A stretch of 64,000 nucleotides of DNA from Halolactibacillus miurensis (GTDB taxonomy: Bacteria > Bacillota > Bacilli > Bacillales > Amphibacillaceae), in contig NZ_FPAI01000005.1 in the NCBI RefSeq assembly GCF_900116255.1, positions 1 to 64,000 of the forward strand, written 5' to 3'. How positions within the stretch are numbered: position 1 is the first letter of the stretch; each line of letters starts with the position of its first letter. The translations under genes and the position numbers were made by a program. Below, piece after piece: positions 9,053 to 17,957 of this stretch. The notes below the pieces were generated by a model that saw only the letters and a list, made by a program, of their open reading frames with translations, had not been told where the DNA came from and searched no databases.

Positions 9053-9086
9053 GTTCATAACTCGACACATGAGGAGGTTAAAGGAT

Positions 9087-9470
9087 ATGAAAAAGTATGG
9101 TAGGTATATACTGTTATCGCTATTGATCTTATTGGTCGGATGTAGTGAGAGCGCTACCTATGAAGCCGAAGATGACTACTTTAAAGTAGAAGCAACCATA
9201 ACGGAAACAACCGATGACAGTGATACAAAGTTTGAGGTAGAGGCACAATTAACCCCGAAACAACCAATGGAAGCTGAATCATTTCACTACCAAATGGTCA
9301 TCGAACCACTCGGTACGAGTGAAAAAACAGAAGATTACGATGAGGTTGTGGAACTTGAAGCGCTCACGATTCGAGACACATTCACAAGTGAAGAGGCTGT
9401 AAGTATCGATGACTTCACCTTAACGATTAAAGTAAACGAACTAGAAACAACCTATACGTTAACACGATAA
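9087..9470 (+). CDS. Small extracellular lipoprotein, function unknown
   Basis: Reads MKKYGRYILLSLLILLVGCSES, a lipoprotein signal with lipobox LVGC and lipidated C19, then about 105 acidic, beta-rich residues. The ATG at 9087 is chosen because GAGGAGGTTAAAGGAT precedes it; starting further upstream would begin inside the xylanase terminator. 127 residues. It lies between two terminators right behind the xylanase and may be a surface accessory of xylan use, but that is only position. No domain is recognised. The mature part resembles small immunoglobulin-like or YtkA-like folds only in its alternating hydrophobic pattern. Confidence 0.7.
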   Translation: MKKYGRYILLSLLILLVGCSESATYEAEDDYFKVEATITETTDDSDTKFEVEAQLTPKQPMEAESFHYQMVIEPLGTSEKTEDYDEVVELEALTIRDTFTSEEAVSIDDFTLTIKVNELETTYTLTR

Positions 9471-9482
9471 TGAAATAAGAAT

Positions 9483-9518
9483 GGACATGACCATATTTAC
9501 AGGTTATGTCCTTTTTTT
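9483..9518 (+). terminator. Terminator after the small lipoprotein gene
   Basis: GGACATGACC (9483-9492) pairs with GGTTATGTCC (9502-9511), one G-T pair, followed by seven T. Confidence 0.85.
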
Positions 9519-9590
9519 CTTGCTTATAATCATGAGGATATAAATGAAAAAGTGATGAGAGTGACGTCTTTTGTTGTTAAAAAAATCACA

Positions 9591-9620
9591 AAGGATAAAT
9601 CTTTCCCCTCAAGGATAATA
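9591..9620 (+). promoter_or_regulatory. Paired direct repeats, candidate AraC-type regulator site
   Basis: AAGGATAAAT (9591-9600) and AAGGATAATA (9611-9620) are repeated with exactly 20 bases between starts, two helical turns, ending about 18 bases before the proposed -35 of the sugar importer. Direct repeats two turns apart just upstream of -35 are the usual layout for AraC-family activators; the YesN-like regulator at 16379 is the natural candidate. Confidence 0.55.
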
Positions 9621-9638
9621 ATTTACCCGAAGTAGTGA

Positions 9639-9667
9639 TTACGATAATAAAGCGCTTACATTATACT
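9639..9667 (+). promoter_or_regulatory. Promoter of the sugar importer operon with overlapping cre box
   Basis: TTACGA (9639-9644), 17 bases, TATACT (9662-9667). Between them, 9647-9660 read on the other strand is TGTAAGCGCTTTAT, sharing the core TGTAAGCGCTT with the xylanase cre. The weak -35 fits activator dependence and the cre fits CcpA repression. Confidence 0.6.
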
Positions 9668-9710
9668 TCAAGTTGTAAGACAAATTAAATGATTTGAGAG
9701 GGGTTAAATT

Positions 9711-10874
9711 ATGTTAAAACGTTCTAAGTTTTTATGGGTATTACTTGTTGGAGCCTTATTCTTTTCACTACTCGTCGGTTGTTCTGATACACAGACAGAT
9801 GAAGGAAGTGGTGGCGATAGTGATGAAGGTACCTCAGATGAAGGGTCAAGTGATGATGCCATTGATGTAGGGATTATCTTACCAACACGTGACGAACCAC
9901 GTTGGGTACAAGATGAGCAACGTTTCCGCGATGCCATTGCCGATTCAGACTATACAACGGAAATTCTATTCTCACAAGGGTCATCGGCGAATGAATTACA
10001 AAACGTTGAAACATTGATTAGCCGTGGGATTGATGTACTTATCATGAGTCCACATGATGGCGATGCTGCTGGTGCTGCCGCTAAAGCTGCCAGTATGGAA
10101 GGTATTAAAGTCATCTCATACGACCGCTTAATTACGAATACCGATGCAGTTGACTATTATGTCACCTTCGATAGCTTTGCGGTTGGAGAAGCACAAGGTC
10201 AATATTTAATTGATAACACAGACGGTTCTGGCATTCCACTTTACTTATATGCAGGAGCATCATCTGATAATAATGCGTTCCTCTTCTTTGAAGGCGCATG
10301 GAGTGTGCTTCAACCGAAAATCGCCGACGGCACATTTGTAGTCGCCAACTCAAGTGCCGCAGAAGAATTATCAAGTAAAAATGAGTTAACACGTGATGAA
10401 TTAGGACAAATTCTTAACCAAGTTACAACAAACTGGGATCCAAACGAAGCGATCAACAAAGCACAAACGCACCTGACAAGTGCTGGGGCTGAGTTAAAAG
10501 GTGATGTTGCCGTTCTTGCGCCAAACGACGGGACAGCCCGTTCGATTGCTGATACATTTAGCTCAGACAGTGAAGTGACAAGCTACGTTATTACTGGACA
10601 AGATGCTGAAAAAGCCTCCATCCAGTACATCATTGATGGCAAACAATCGATGACGGTCTTTAAAGATGTGCGTCGCTTAGTTGAAGATGCGATGGGTATG
10701 GCGATTACGATTCTTGATGGCAGTGACCCAGAAACAACAGGTTCATATGATAACGGTTCAGTCGATGTACCAGCACTTCAATCAGAAGTTATCACTGTTG
10801 ACCAAGCCAATGTAGAAGCCGAACTTATTGAATCTGGTTACTACGAAGCCAGTGAATTTACTGGTTTAGAGTAA
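9711..10874 (+). CDS. chvE: Sugar ABC transporter substrate-binding lipoprotein (ChvE/XylF-like)
   Basis: Extracellular sugar receptor of a CUT2-type importer. Lipoprotein signal MLKRSKFLWVLLVGALFFSLLVGC with C24, an acidic Ser/Gly/Asp linker, then a periplasmic-binding-protein fold beginning IDVGIILPTRDEPRWVQDEQRF, with ISYDRLITNTDAVDYYVTFD, YLYAGASSDNNAFLF and APNDGTARSIADTF, matching ChvE/XylF proteins that bind xylose, arabinose or galactose. 387 residues. ATPase and permease genes follow in the same direction. Given the xylanase next door, xylose or a related pentose is the likely ligand. Probably under CcpA and an AraC activator through the sites just upstream. Confidence 0.9.
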   Translation: MLKRSKFLWVLLVGALFFSLLVGCSDTQTDEGSGGDSDEGTSDEGSSDDAIDVGIILPTRDEPRWVQDEQRFRDAIADSDYTTEILFSQGSSANELQNVETLISRGIDVLIMSPHDGDAAGAAAKAASMEGIKVISYDRLITNTDAVDYYVTFDSFAVGEAQGQYLIDNTDGSGIPLYLYAGASSDNNAFLFFEGAWSVLQPKIADGTFVVANSSAAEELSSKNELTRDELGQILNQVTTNWDPNEAINKAQTHLTSAGAELKGDVAVLAPNDGTARSIADTFSSDSEVTSYVITGQDAEKASIQYIIDGKQSMTVFKDVRRLVEDAMGMAITILDGSDPETTGSYDNGSVDVPALQSEVITVDQANVEAELIESGYYEASEFTGLE

Positions 10875-10942
10875 ACAATAACGTCAGTCGTTAAAATCTA
10901 ACATGTGTGTCTCTACTATATAACAGAATAATTTTTAGAACA

Positions 10943-10973
10943 GGATAGAATAGTGTCCCCCACTATTCTATCC
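10943..10973 (+). terminator. Strong intercistronic hairpin between chvE and gguA
   Basis: Perfect 13-base stem GGATAGAATAGTG (10943-10955) / CACTATTCTATCC (10961-10973) with a five-base loop and a short GTTTT tail. Placed after the binding-protein gene inside an ABC operon, it probably stabilises the upstream message or partly terminates so that the receptor is made in excess. Confidence 0.8.
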
Positions 10974-11000
10974 GTTTTAAAACGAAGGTGGTGCGAGTCA

Positions 11001-12521
11001 ATGGCAGATGTCATTTTAGAAATGGCCAATATCACAAAAACTTTTCCTGGGGTCAAGGCCCTTGATCAAGTAAACTTTCAAGTGGAAAAAGGTGAGATTC
11101 ATTTTCTTGTCGGTGAAAACGGGGCAGGTAAATCAACCTTAATGAAAGTCTTAAGTGGCGTATACCCTTATGGCAACTATGAAGGCGATATTATTTATGA
11201 AGGTAAGGTTCAACAATTTAATAAAATTCAGGACAGTGTCAATGTCGGAATTGCGATTATTTATCAAGAACTCGCGTTATTCCCGGATTTATCCGTCTAT
11301 GAAAATATTTATATGGGGAATGAAGTTAAAGACGGTGGCATTATCAATTGGAATCAGACCATTGTCAAAGCAAAAGAGATGTTACAGAAAGTCAATTTAA
11401 AAGTCAATCCAGAAACGTTGATCAAAGATTTAGGGGTTGGGAAACAACAACTCGTAGAAATCGCAAAAGCTTTAAGTAAACAAGTCAAGTTGTTGATCTT
11501 AGATGAACCAACCGCCGCTTTAAATGAAGATGATTCCGAGAATCTTTTAGAACTCATAAAAGAATTAAAAAAACAAGGCATTACCTGTATCATGATTTCA
11601 CACAAATTAAAAGAAGTGGCAGCGATTGCCGATAAGGCAACGATCCTAAGAGACGGTCAAACGATTATCACCTTAGATGCGAAAAAAGGCGAAATTGATG
11701 AACCAACAATTATTCGTCACATGGTTGGACGCGAGATGAATCAAATTTATCCAGAACGGGCGAATAGAAACATCGGTGATACGGTATTAGAACTTATCAA
11801 CTGGTCTGCTTATGATACCCAGCTCGGTCGCGCGGTTGTAAAAGATGCCAACTTGCACCTTAAGCGTGGTGAAATTATTGGCATCGCTGGACTAATGGGC
11901 GCAGGACGGACAGAGCTTGCCTTAAGTATGTTTGGTAATCCGAAAAGCTATAAACTGATGGGCAGCATGGCACTAAATGGCCAAGCGCAAAACTTTAAAC
12001 ATACGAGTGACGCCATCAAAGCAGGTATGGCTTATGTGACAGAGGACCGAAAAGGGAATGGTCTCTTTTTACTTAATACGATTACAAAAAACGTGTCGGC
12101 CTCGAAACTATCTGGCATTGCACATAACGGCATTATTAATACAAATGAAGAAATCAAAGTTGCCGAACACTATAAAAATTCTCTCCACATTAAAGCCTCT
12201 TCGATTGAACAATTGGTAGGAAAACTGAGTGGAGGGAACCAACAAAAAGTCTCACTCGGTAAGTGGTTATTTGCTGGACCGAACATTCTTATTTTGGATG
12301 AACCAACACGTGGTATTGATGTTGGAGCTAAGTTTGAAATTTACTCCGTGATGAATACCTTAATTGAAAAAGGCATGAGTATTATCATGATTTCATCAGA
12401 ACTCGGTGAAATATTAGGTATGAGTGATCGGATCTATGTGATGGCAGAAGGAAAAATCACCGGAGAGCTCGACAGGCAAGAAGCCGATCAAGAAAAAGTT
12501 ATGGCACTAGCCACGAAGTAG
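11001..12521 (+). CDS. gguA: Sugar ABC transporter ATP-binding protein, two nucleotide domains (GguA/XylG)
   Basis: Energising subunit of the CUT2 sugar importer. Two ABC domains in 506 residues: the first has Walker A GENGAGKST and Walker B LLILDEPTAALNE; the second keeps the signature LSGGNQQK and ILDEPTRGIDVG, but its Walker A position reads GLMGAGRTEL, the degenerate form normal for GguA/XylG/RbsA. The ATG at 11001 follows AAGGTGGTG; the longer frame upstream would start inside the intercistronic hairpin. Followed 11 bases later by the permease gene. Confidence 0.92.
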   Translation: MADVILEMANITKTFPGVKALDQVNFQVEKGEIHFLVGENGAGKSTLMKVLSGVYPYGNYEGDIIYEGKVQQFNKIQDSVNVGIAIIYQELALFPDLSVYENIYMGNEVKDGGIINWNQTIVKAKEMLQKVNLKVNPETLIKDLGVGKQQLVEIAKALSKQVKLLILDEPTAALNEDDSENLLELIKELKKQGITCIMISHKLKEVAAIADKATILRDGQTIITLDAKKGEIDEPTIIRHMVGREMNQIYPERANRNIGDTVLELINWSAYDTQLGRAVVKDANLHLKRGEIIGIAGLMGAGRTELALSMFGNPKSYKLMGSMALNGQAQNFKHTSDAIKAGMAYVTEDRKGNGLFLLNTITKNVSASKLSGIAHNGIINTNEEIKVAEHYKNSLHIKASSIEQLVGKLSGGNQQKVSLGKWLFAGPNILILDEPTRGIDVGAKFEIYSVMNTLIEKGMSIIMISSELGEILGMSDRIYVMAEGKITGELDRQEADQEKVMALATK

Positions 12522-12532
12522 GAGGAGAAATC

Positions 12533-13708
12533 ATGAATCTTTTAAAAGAAACATCACATTTAATTAAAGACAATATCCGTGATTACGGCATGTACATCGC
12601 CCTCGTGGCCATTATGATTACCTTTAACGTGATGACGAGTGGAACGTTTATGTCTTCCCGTAACATTAGTAATTTACTTGATGCGAGTGGGTATATTGCC
12701 GTCTTAGCCGTTGGGATGACGCTCGTCATTGTCATTCGTCACATTGACTTATCTGTCGGGTATGTGGCCGGGTTCTTAGGGGCAATTGCGGCCATATTAC
12801 TGATGCAACAAGGCTTGTCTGTTTGGCTTGTCATACCGATTATCTTAGTCTTAGGTATTGTAATTGGTCTCATGAACGGCTTTCTTATTGCTCAACTCGG
12901 CATTCCTGCTTTTGTCGCCTCACTTGCAGGGATGTTAATCTTCCGCGGGGCGCTGTTACAAGTAACAGAAGGTACAGGGACAATTATTGTTCAAGATGAT
13001 ATTTTTAATGCGATTGGGAATGGTTACTTACCCGCGATTAAGTATTTCTATAATCGTCATGTCCTCACCTTAATAATTGGTGCTGTTGGCGTTGTTCTAT
13101 ACATCTTCTCAGAACTAAAAAATAGACATGATAAATCAAAATATAATTTCGACGTGATTTCGATGCCTATATTCTTAATAAAGTTAGTGTTTGTATCGGC
13201 CATCATCGCTTATATTACTTGGATTTTAGCAGGCTATAACGGGATTAGTTGGACACTGGTCATTGTATTACTCGTGACAATGGTGTATCACTTTATTACA
13301 AATAAAACAGTCCTTGGCCGTCAAGTGTACGCTGTCGGTAGTAATCCAGAAGCGGCCCACTTAAGTGGGATCAATGTTAAAAACGTGACTTACATGGTGA
13401 TGGGCTCGATGTCCATGCTGGCAGCACTTTCTGGTATTTTATATACGTCACGGTTACAATCTGCCACAACAACCGCTGGGATGTTGTTTGAACTTGATGC
13501 GATTGCGGCAGCTTATGTTGGTGGGGTCTCCTCTGCCGGCGGTGTTGGAAAAGTAACAGGAGCGATTATTGGGGCGATTGTTATGGCCTCCCTCACAAAC
13601 GGGATGAACTTGCTCGGTGTCGGAATTTCTTATCAATATATGATCCGCGGGGGCGTTTTAGCTGGTGCGGTTATCTTTGATGTCATCACAAGAAAACGCG
13701 GCAAATAA
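12533..13708 (+). CDS. gguB: Sugar ABC transporter permease (GguB/XylH)
   Basis: Membrane pore of the same importer: 391 residues with about ten hydrophobic helices and family landmarks VGMTLVIVIRHIDLSVG near the N-terminus, LIAQLGIPAFVASLAG, and the cytoplasmic coupling segment GRQVYAVGSNPEAAHLSGINV, ending SLTNGMNLLGV...IRGGVL. This is the BPD_transp_2 fold of CUT2 permeases. Ribosome site GGAGGAG upstream. It closes the chvE-gguA-gguB operon. Confidence 0.93.
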   Translation: MNLLKETSHLIKDNIRDYGMYIALVAIMITFNVMTSGTFMSSRNISNLLDASGYIAVLAVGMTLVIVIRHIDLSVGYVAGFLGAIAAILLMQQGLSVWLVIPIILVLGIVIGLMNGFLIAQLGIPAFVASLAGMLIFRGALLQVTEGTGTIIVQDDIFNAIGNGYLPAIKYFYNRHVLTLIIGAVGVVLYIFSELKNRHDKSKYNFDVISMPIFLIKLVFVSAIIAYITWILAGYNGISWTLVIVLLVTMVYHFITNKTVLGRQVYAVGSNPEAAHLSGINVKNVTYMVMGSMSMLAALSGILYTSRLQSATTTAGMLFELDAIAAAYVGGVSSAGGVGKVTGAIIGAIVMASLTNGMNLLGVGISYQYMIRGGVLAGAVIFDVITRKRGK

Positions 13709-13776
13709 TGACGAGATCAACCAACGCACTATAGCAATAACTCACTATAAATAATGAGTCAACAATGAAGCGCAAT

Positions 13777-13804
13777 GACCCCGAAAAGCATGACTGACGG
13801 GGTC
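13777..13804 (+). terminator. Hairpin after the sugar importer operon
   Basis: GACCCCG (13777-13783) pairs with CGGGGTC (13798-13804) around a 14-base loop. The T tract is poor (TATTGTCGTATTTTC), so this is a weak or factor-assisted terminator. Confidence 0.5.
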
Positions 13805-13848
13805 TATTGTCGTATTTTCAAGAAAGAACAGCGAATGATAGGCAGCTC

Positions 13849-13877
13849 TTGAGTTAATTATGATTAAAAAATATAAT
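13849..13877 (+). promoter_or_regulatory. Sigma-A promoter of the sugar-sensing operon
   Basis: TTGAGT (13849-13854), 17 bases, TATAAT (13872-13877), about 85 bases before the first gene of the sensor operon. One of the best consensus promoters in the window; it looks constitutive, as expected for a sensor. Confidence 0.8.
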
Positions 13878-13961
13878 ACCAACAGCACATACGTTTTGTG
13901 ATAGAATATGAAGAGCGACGATTCTTTCGTCTAGTGTCTTTCAACAAGAGGAGTTGTCATT

Positions 13962-14942
13962 ATGCGCAAAATTGTAACCGCTTTATTTATAGGGATGTTA
14001 ATCTTGACAACGTTATTTACCTTGCAATCATTGACACATGTCTTATCTGTTGATATCGATTTACCAACGGGAGACACATCAGAAGATGATGCAAAACGAC
14101 TTGTGCTCATTACAGACCAAATGGGGACGCCTTTTTATGATGCCATCGTTAAGGGCGCACGGGCGGCAGCCCTTCATCAAGGGATGTCTCTAGAGGTGCT
14201 CGGCTATGCGAATCAAAATGAGGAAGCCTTACTTACCGACTTAGAGCGGTCAATTTATGCGAAAGTTGATGGCATTATTGTGCAAGGAAAAGATACAGAA
14301 GCGTTTAAAGAATTAACGAAAGTAAAAGCGGCTTTTTATAGTATACCGGTAGTCACCATCGCAGAAGATGTCCCGATTGAAGAAAGTCTAAGACGGACGT
14401 ACGTCGGATCTAATCACTTCCAGATGGGGCAAACATTAGCCAACGTGGTGACAGAAGATTATCAAAGCTATGAGACAGTCGTTATTTATTATGATGAGAC
14501 GCGTCCTTTTTATCAACGAGAGCGGCTACGAGGGGCGGCGGCAGTCCTAAATGAATCAGAACTTACGGTGCAATATATTGGCCTTCCGGCCTCGACCGAT
14601 GAAGCCATCTTACAGACACAACGTGCGCTTAATCAGTATCCAACGTTTGATGCGGTGATGATTTTAGATGCCCAGCTGTCCTCTATTGTCATAGAGGAAA
14701 TTAAACGTCGCCGCCAAATTGAACCACTCGGGATTTATACATTTGATGAACAACGAAATTTAGATCTTTTACTTGACCAAGGAGAGATTGATGCCTTAAT
14801 CAAACAATCTCCAGAAAAAATGGGAAGTATGAGTGTAGAGGTCCTTAGTGAATGGATCAATAATGAGCGTGATCATCTAGAGTTTTCAGGTTATTTAACC
14901 CCATTCTCTGTTGAGAGGGGGAAGAGTGATGCACAAGATTAA
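13962..14942 (+). CDS. Membrane-anchored sugar-binding sensor protein (Peripla_BP_4 fold)
   Basis: An N-terminal membrane helix (about 4-27) without a lipobox is followed by a RbsB/LacI-like ligand-binding domain: KRLVLITDQMGTPFYDAIVKGARAAA, VDGIIVQG, YVGSNHFQMGQTLA, FDAVMILDAQLSSIVIEEIKRR and IYTFDEQRNLDLL. 326 residues. No transporter gene accompanies it; its stop overlaps the start of a YesM-like kinase by 14 bases. In such three-component systems the anchored binding protein passes ligand status to the kinase. AGAGGAG precedes the ATG. The ligand is probably a sugar released from xylan, by context. Confidence 0.8.
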   Translation: MRKIVTALFIGMLILTTLFTLQSLTHVLSVDIDLPTGDTSEDDAKRLVLITDQMGTPFYDAIVKGARAAALHQGMSLEVLGYANQNEEALLTDLERSIYAKVDGIIVQGKDTEAFKELTKVKAAFYSIPVVTIAEDVPIEESLRRTYVGSNHFQMGQTLANVVTEDYQSYETVVIYYDETRPFYQRERLRGAAAVLNESELTVQYIGLPASTDEAILQTQRALNQYPTFDAVMILDAQLSSIVIEEIKRRRQIEPLGIYTFDEQRNLDLLLDQGEIDALIKQSPEKMGSMSVEVLSEWINNERDHLEFSGYLTPFSVERGKSDAQD

Positions 14943-16401
14943 ACATAAAGTGGCCCTTTTTATGATAATAGTTATCTCAACGTTATTTGTGATTTGGCTG
15001 TCGTTAACGTACTTTAATCGACAAACACAAAATAATTATAATGACATTTTAGCGCGCTATTTAATCTTAAATGAAGCCAACACGAAAAGTGACACATTAA
15101 TGACGACCTTAAGCGGCCTACTAACAGAACGAGTTGATGTTGACTCGCCGAGCCTCAATCAATTGGAGCGTGAATGGCGTGAGATTCAGCGCTTAGAGAA
15201 TCGACTAGCAGACCTTGAAAATAGCAGCAACATAAACGCACTTACTAACTACATTCATTTACTTGATAGCTTAGTTGAATCAACCGATCGTGCGATGCGT
15301 CTCTATGAACAACAAGACATTGACCAAGCAGAACGAGAGCTGAATGATGCGATTCGGATTCAAACATATATTTCAGATACGACCTTGCAGTTACTTGATC
15401 AAGAATTAAAAACATATGATAGTTTTTATCGCGGCATGATCGAGCAATCACGTGCGATTAATACCTTTGGGTTTTGGTTACTTATTTTACTGGTGCTTGT
15501 TTTAATCGCGGTGACGTATTTATTTCAGCGACAAATCACTCATCCGATTCATCAACTAACCCGGGCAGCTAATGGTCTATCATTAGGTAACTTAGACCAA
15601 GAGATACAAATTGACTCTCAGGATGAACTGGCCTTTTTAGGTAAAACATTTAACCGAATGCGTGAGAATATTAAACAACTGATTCATGAAATCAATGAAA
15701 AAGCAAAAGTAGAAAAAGAATTGAGTGAATCAAAAATGCTACTCCAACAAACACAGCTGAGAAGTTTACAAAGTCAAATCAATCCACACTTTTTATTCAA
15801 TACGCTCAATACCGTCTCGAAAAAAGCTTACTTAGAAGATGCTTATGAAACAAGTGATTTACTTGTCTCCATTGCTGATTTGTTGCGGTATAACTTAAAG
15901 CAACTTGACCGAGCCGTGACGTTAGCCGATGAAATTAGAGTCATAAGGCAATACATTCAAATTCAACAAACAAGGTTCAGTGACCGTCTCGTCTACACAG
16001 AAGAAATTGATTCCACCTTACTCGGAAGTCATATACCTGCCCTTACCCTGCAGCCTATCATTGAAAATGCGGTGATTCATGCGGTTGAACCATACCAAAA
16101 GGGTGGTCAAATTACGTTAAGAGTTTTTAAACAAGGCTCATATACTCGAGTAGAAATTAGTGATGATGGTCCTGGCATGGAAGATGAGACGATTAATCAA
16201 TTATTCTCAGGAAAGTTAATGCCAAAAGAAGGCCATTCGACGGGGATTGGTTTTACCAATGTGATTAAGCGGATGCGCTTATTTTATAATCAAGATCAGC
16301 TTGTTTATATTGACTCGTATAAAAATCGCGGCACCAAGGTAAGTTTATTGTTGCCGGAGATGAAGGGGGAACAACAGGATGAAACTGATGATCGTAGATG
16401 A
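14929..16401 (+). CDS. Sensor histidine kinase, LytS/YesM family
   Basis: 490 residues: membrane helix (about 7-25), extracellular four-helix-like region (about 28-170), second helix (about 178-200), HAMP (TRAANGLSLGNLDQEIQIDSQDELAFLG), then a His_kinase/YesM core with phospho-acceptor H287 in QSQINPHFLFNTLN and an ATPase domain with PIIENAVIHA, DDGPGM and GIGFTNV. Start at ATG 14929 is chosen because GAGAGGGGG lies seven bases upstream; GTG 14926 is possible. It overlaps the genes on both sides, so translation is coupled. It should phosphorylate the AraC-type regulator encoded next. Confidence 0.9.
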   Translation: MHKIKHKVALFMIIVISTLFVIWLSLTYFNRQTQNNYNDILARYLILNEANTKSDTLMTTLSGLLTERVDVDSPSLNQLEREWREIQRLENRLADLENSSNINALTNYIHLLDSLVESTDRAMRLYEQQDIDQAERELNDAIRIQTYISDTTLQLLDQELKTYDSFYRGMIEQSRAINTFGFWLLILLVLVLIAVTYLFQRQITHPIHQLTRAANGLSLGNLDQEIQIDSQDELAFLGKTFNRMRENIKQLIHEINEKAKVEKELSESKMLLQQTQLRSLQSQINPHFLFNTLNTVSKKAYLEDAYETSDLLVSIADLLRYNLKQLDRAVTLADEIRVIRQYIQIQQTRFSDRLVYTEEIDSTLLGSHIPALTLQPIIENAVIHAVEPYQKGGQITLRVFKQGSYTRVEISDDGPGMEDETINQLFSGKLMPKEGHSTGIGFTNVIKRMRLFYNQDQLVYIDSYKNRGTKVSLLLPEMKGEQQDETDDRR

Positions 16402-17905
16402 TGAGCGGGTTGAACGCGAAAGTATGAAACAAATATTAACGAAAAAATTCTCAAACCTTGAGATTATTCTCGCAGAGAATGGACAAGAAGCGGTACAAAT
16501 GGCGAGTGAATATCAACCAGCTATCGTACTTATGGATATTAAGATGCCGGAGATGAATGGACTTGATGCGATTCGTTTAATTAACGAATCGACACAACGC
16601 ATTAAATTTGTGATGGTTACGGCATATGATACATTTGATTATGCGAAACAAGCGATTACTTTAGGCGTAAAAGATTACTTACTGAAACCAAGTAAAATCT
16701 CAGATATAATCGAGACCGTCAATAAAATCATAAAAGAAGTCGAGACTGAACAAGAAGAACAACAAGCGACAATGAAAGTGAAAAAAGAGCTCGCGCAATC
16801 AAAAAAAGTCATTGAACGCGATCTTGTGACGCAATTGTTACTCGGACATGTGCATGACGTAAAAGCGCCGTTATTGTTGGATTATTTAAATAAGAATATT
16901 GGCCTTGGTTACGGGGTGATTATTTTAAAGTTCGACCATGTCCCGCTTTATTCATATGATGAATTGATCCAAGAGTTATCAATAGATGAGACGTGCCTAA
17001 TTGGGCCTCTCTATCACCGACAATTGCCGATTGTCGTGTTCCGGAATGAACAGTCTTTCCGTCAACAACTCACATATTTAACCCGGCAGATCAGACAACG
17101 ATTTGAAACGCTTAAACAACCGGTGAAGATGGGTGTAAGTGACGAGGCGTTATCGATTGATCAATTAAACAAGAGTTATCAAGAAGCGGTCATTAGTGCA
17201 ATGGAAACACGTCGGGATTATCACGTTTTATTCTATAGCGATGTACCAAAGGCCACGCACCTTTGTGAGCGCCAATTAGATGCGTATATCTACCGAGACT
17301 TTTTTGACCAGTTACGGTTAGGTAAATGGACAGATATTGAAAAACACCTAATAGATATTTCGCTCTGTTATGAATCAGAACAGGTCCCCTTAGCGGACTT
17401 TCGGTCACGTTTAGTCCAACTCATTCAACTGATGGGTCAAACGCTTGAAGAGCTGCATATGAAGATTGCCTGGCAAAAGTATCATTTTAAAGCCGAGGAC
17501 TATACATCGCTGAAGGAAGAATTAAAAGGCTACCTTCATCACATGCGTGATGCACTGAAGACCTATCAAGGAGAGTTAAATGATGATTGGTTTACGAAGA
17601 TGACGCACTACATTGAAACGCATATTAAGGAAGATTTATCGTTAGAACAATTGAGCGCAGAAGCTGAGTTAAGTCCGATTTATGTGAGTAAAGTCTTTAA
17701 GGAACGCCTCGGTATGAATTATATCGAGTTTTTAACGACCTGCCGGATTGATGAGGCAAAACGCCGGTTACTTGAAACAGATGAGTCGATTAAAGCTATT
17801 GCGGTCGATGTCGGTTATCACGATGCGAATTATTTTGGTAAGGTGTTTAAAAAAGTAACCGGCGAAACACCGAACGCTTACCGAAAACAATTGATTTATA
17901 AGTAA
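16379..17905 (+). CDS. Response regulator with AraC-type DNA-binding domain (YesN-like)
   Basis: 508 residues: receiver domain (1-120) with acidic pair DDE, phospho-acceptor D53 in VLMDIKMPEMNG, TAYD and K in YLLKPSK; a long middle region (about 130-400); a C-terminal pair of helix-turn-helix motifs (DLSLEQLSAEAELSPIYVSKVFKE... and SIKAIAVDVGYHDANYFGKVFKK) of the AraC family. The ATG overlaps the kinase gene by 23 bases. Expected to activate sugar-import and possibly xylanase genes; the paired AAGGATAA repeats at 9591-9620 are a candidate target. Confidence 0.93.
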   Translation: MKLMIVDDERVERESMKQILTKKFSNLEIILAENGQEAVQMASEYQPAIVLMDIKMPEMNGLDAIRLINESTQRIKFVMVTAYDTFDYAKQAITLGVKDYLLKPSKISDIIETVNKIIKEVETEQEEQQATMKVKKELAQSKKVIERDLVTQLLLGHVHDVKAPLLLDYLNKNIGLGYGVIILKFDHVPLYSYDELIQELSIDETCLIGPLYHRQLPIVVFRNEQSFRQQLTYLTRQIRQRFETLKQPVKMGVSDEALSIDQLNKSYQEAVISAMETRRDYHVLFYSDVPKATHLCERQLDAYIYRDFFDQLRLGKWTDIEKHLIDISLCYESEQVPLADFRSRLVQLIQLMGQTLEELHMKIAWQKYHFKAEDYTSLKEELKGYLHHMRDALKTYQGELNDDWFTKMTHYIETHIKEDLSLEQLSAEAELSPIYVSKVFKERLGMNYIEFLTTCRIDEAKRRLLETDESIKAIAVDVGYHDANYFGKVFKKVTGETPNAYRKQLIYK

Positions 17906-17957
17906 CGTGGGTGTAGGTAATGATTTGATGTTGCCCAGACAAAGAGGGGGGAGATCG

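Noticed and set aside
10953-11000. Upstream extension of the sugar ATPase ORF
   Set aside because: It would begin inside the intercistronic hairpin and has no ribosome site; ATG 11001 is used instead.
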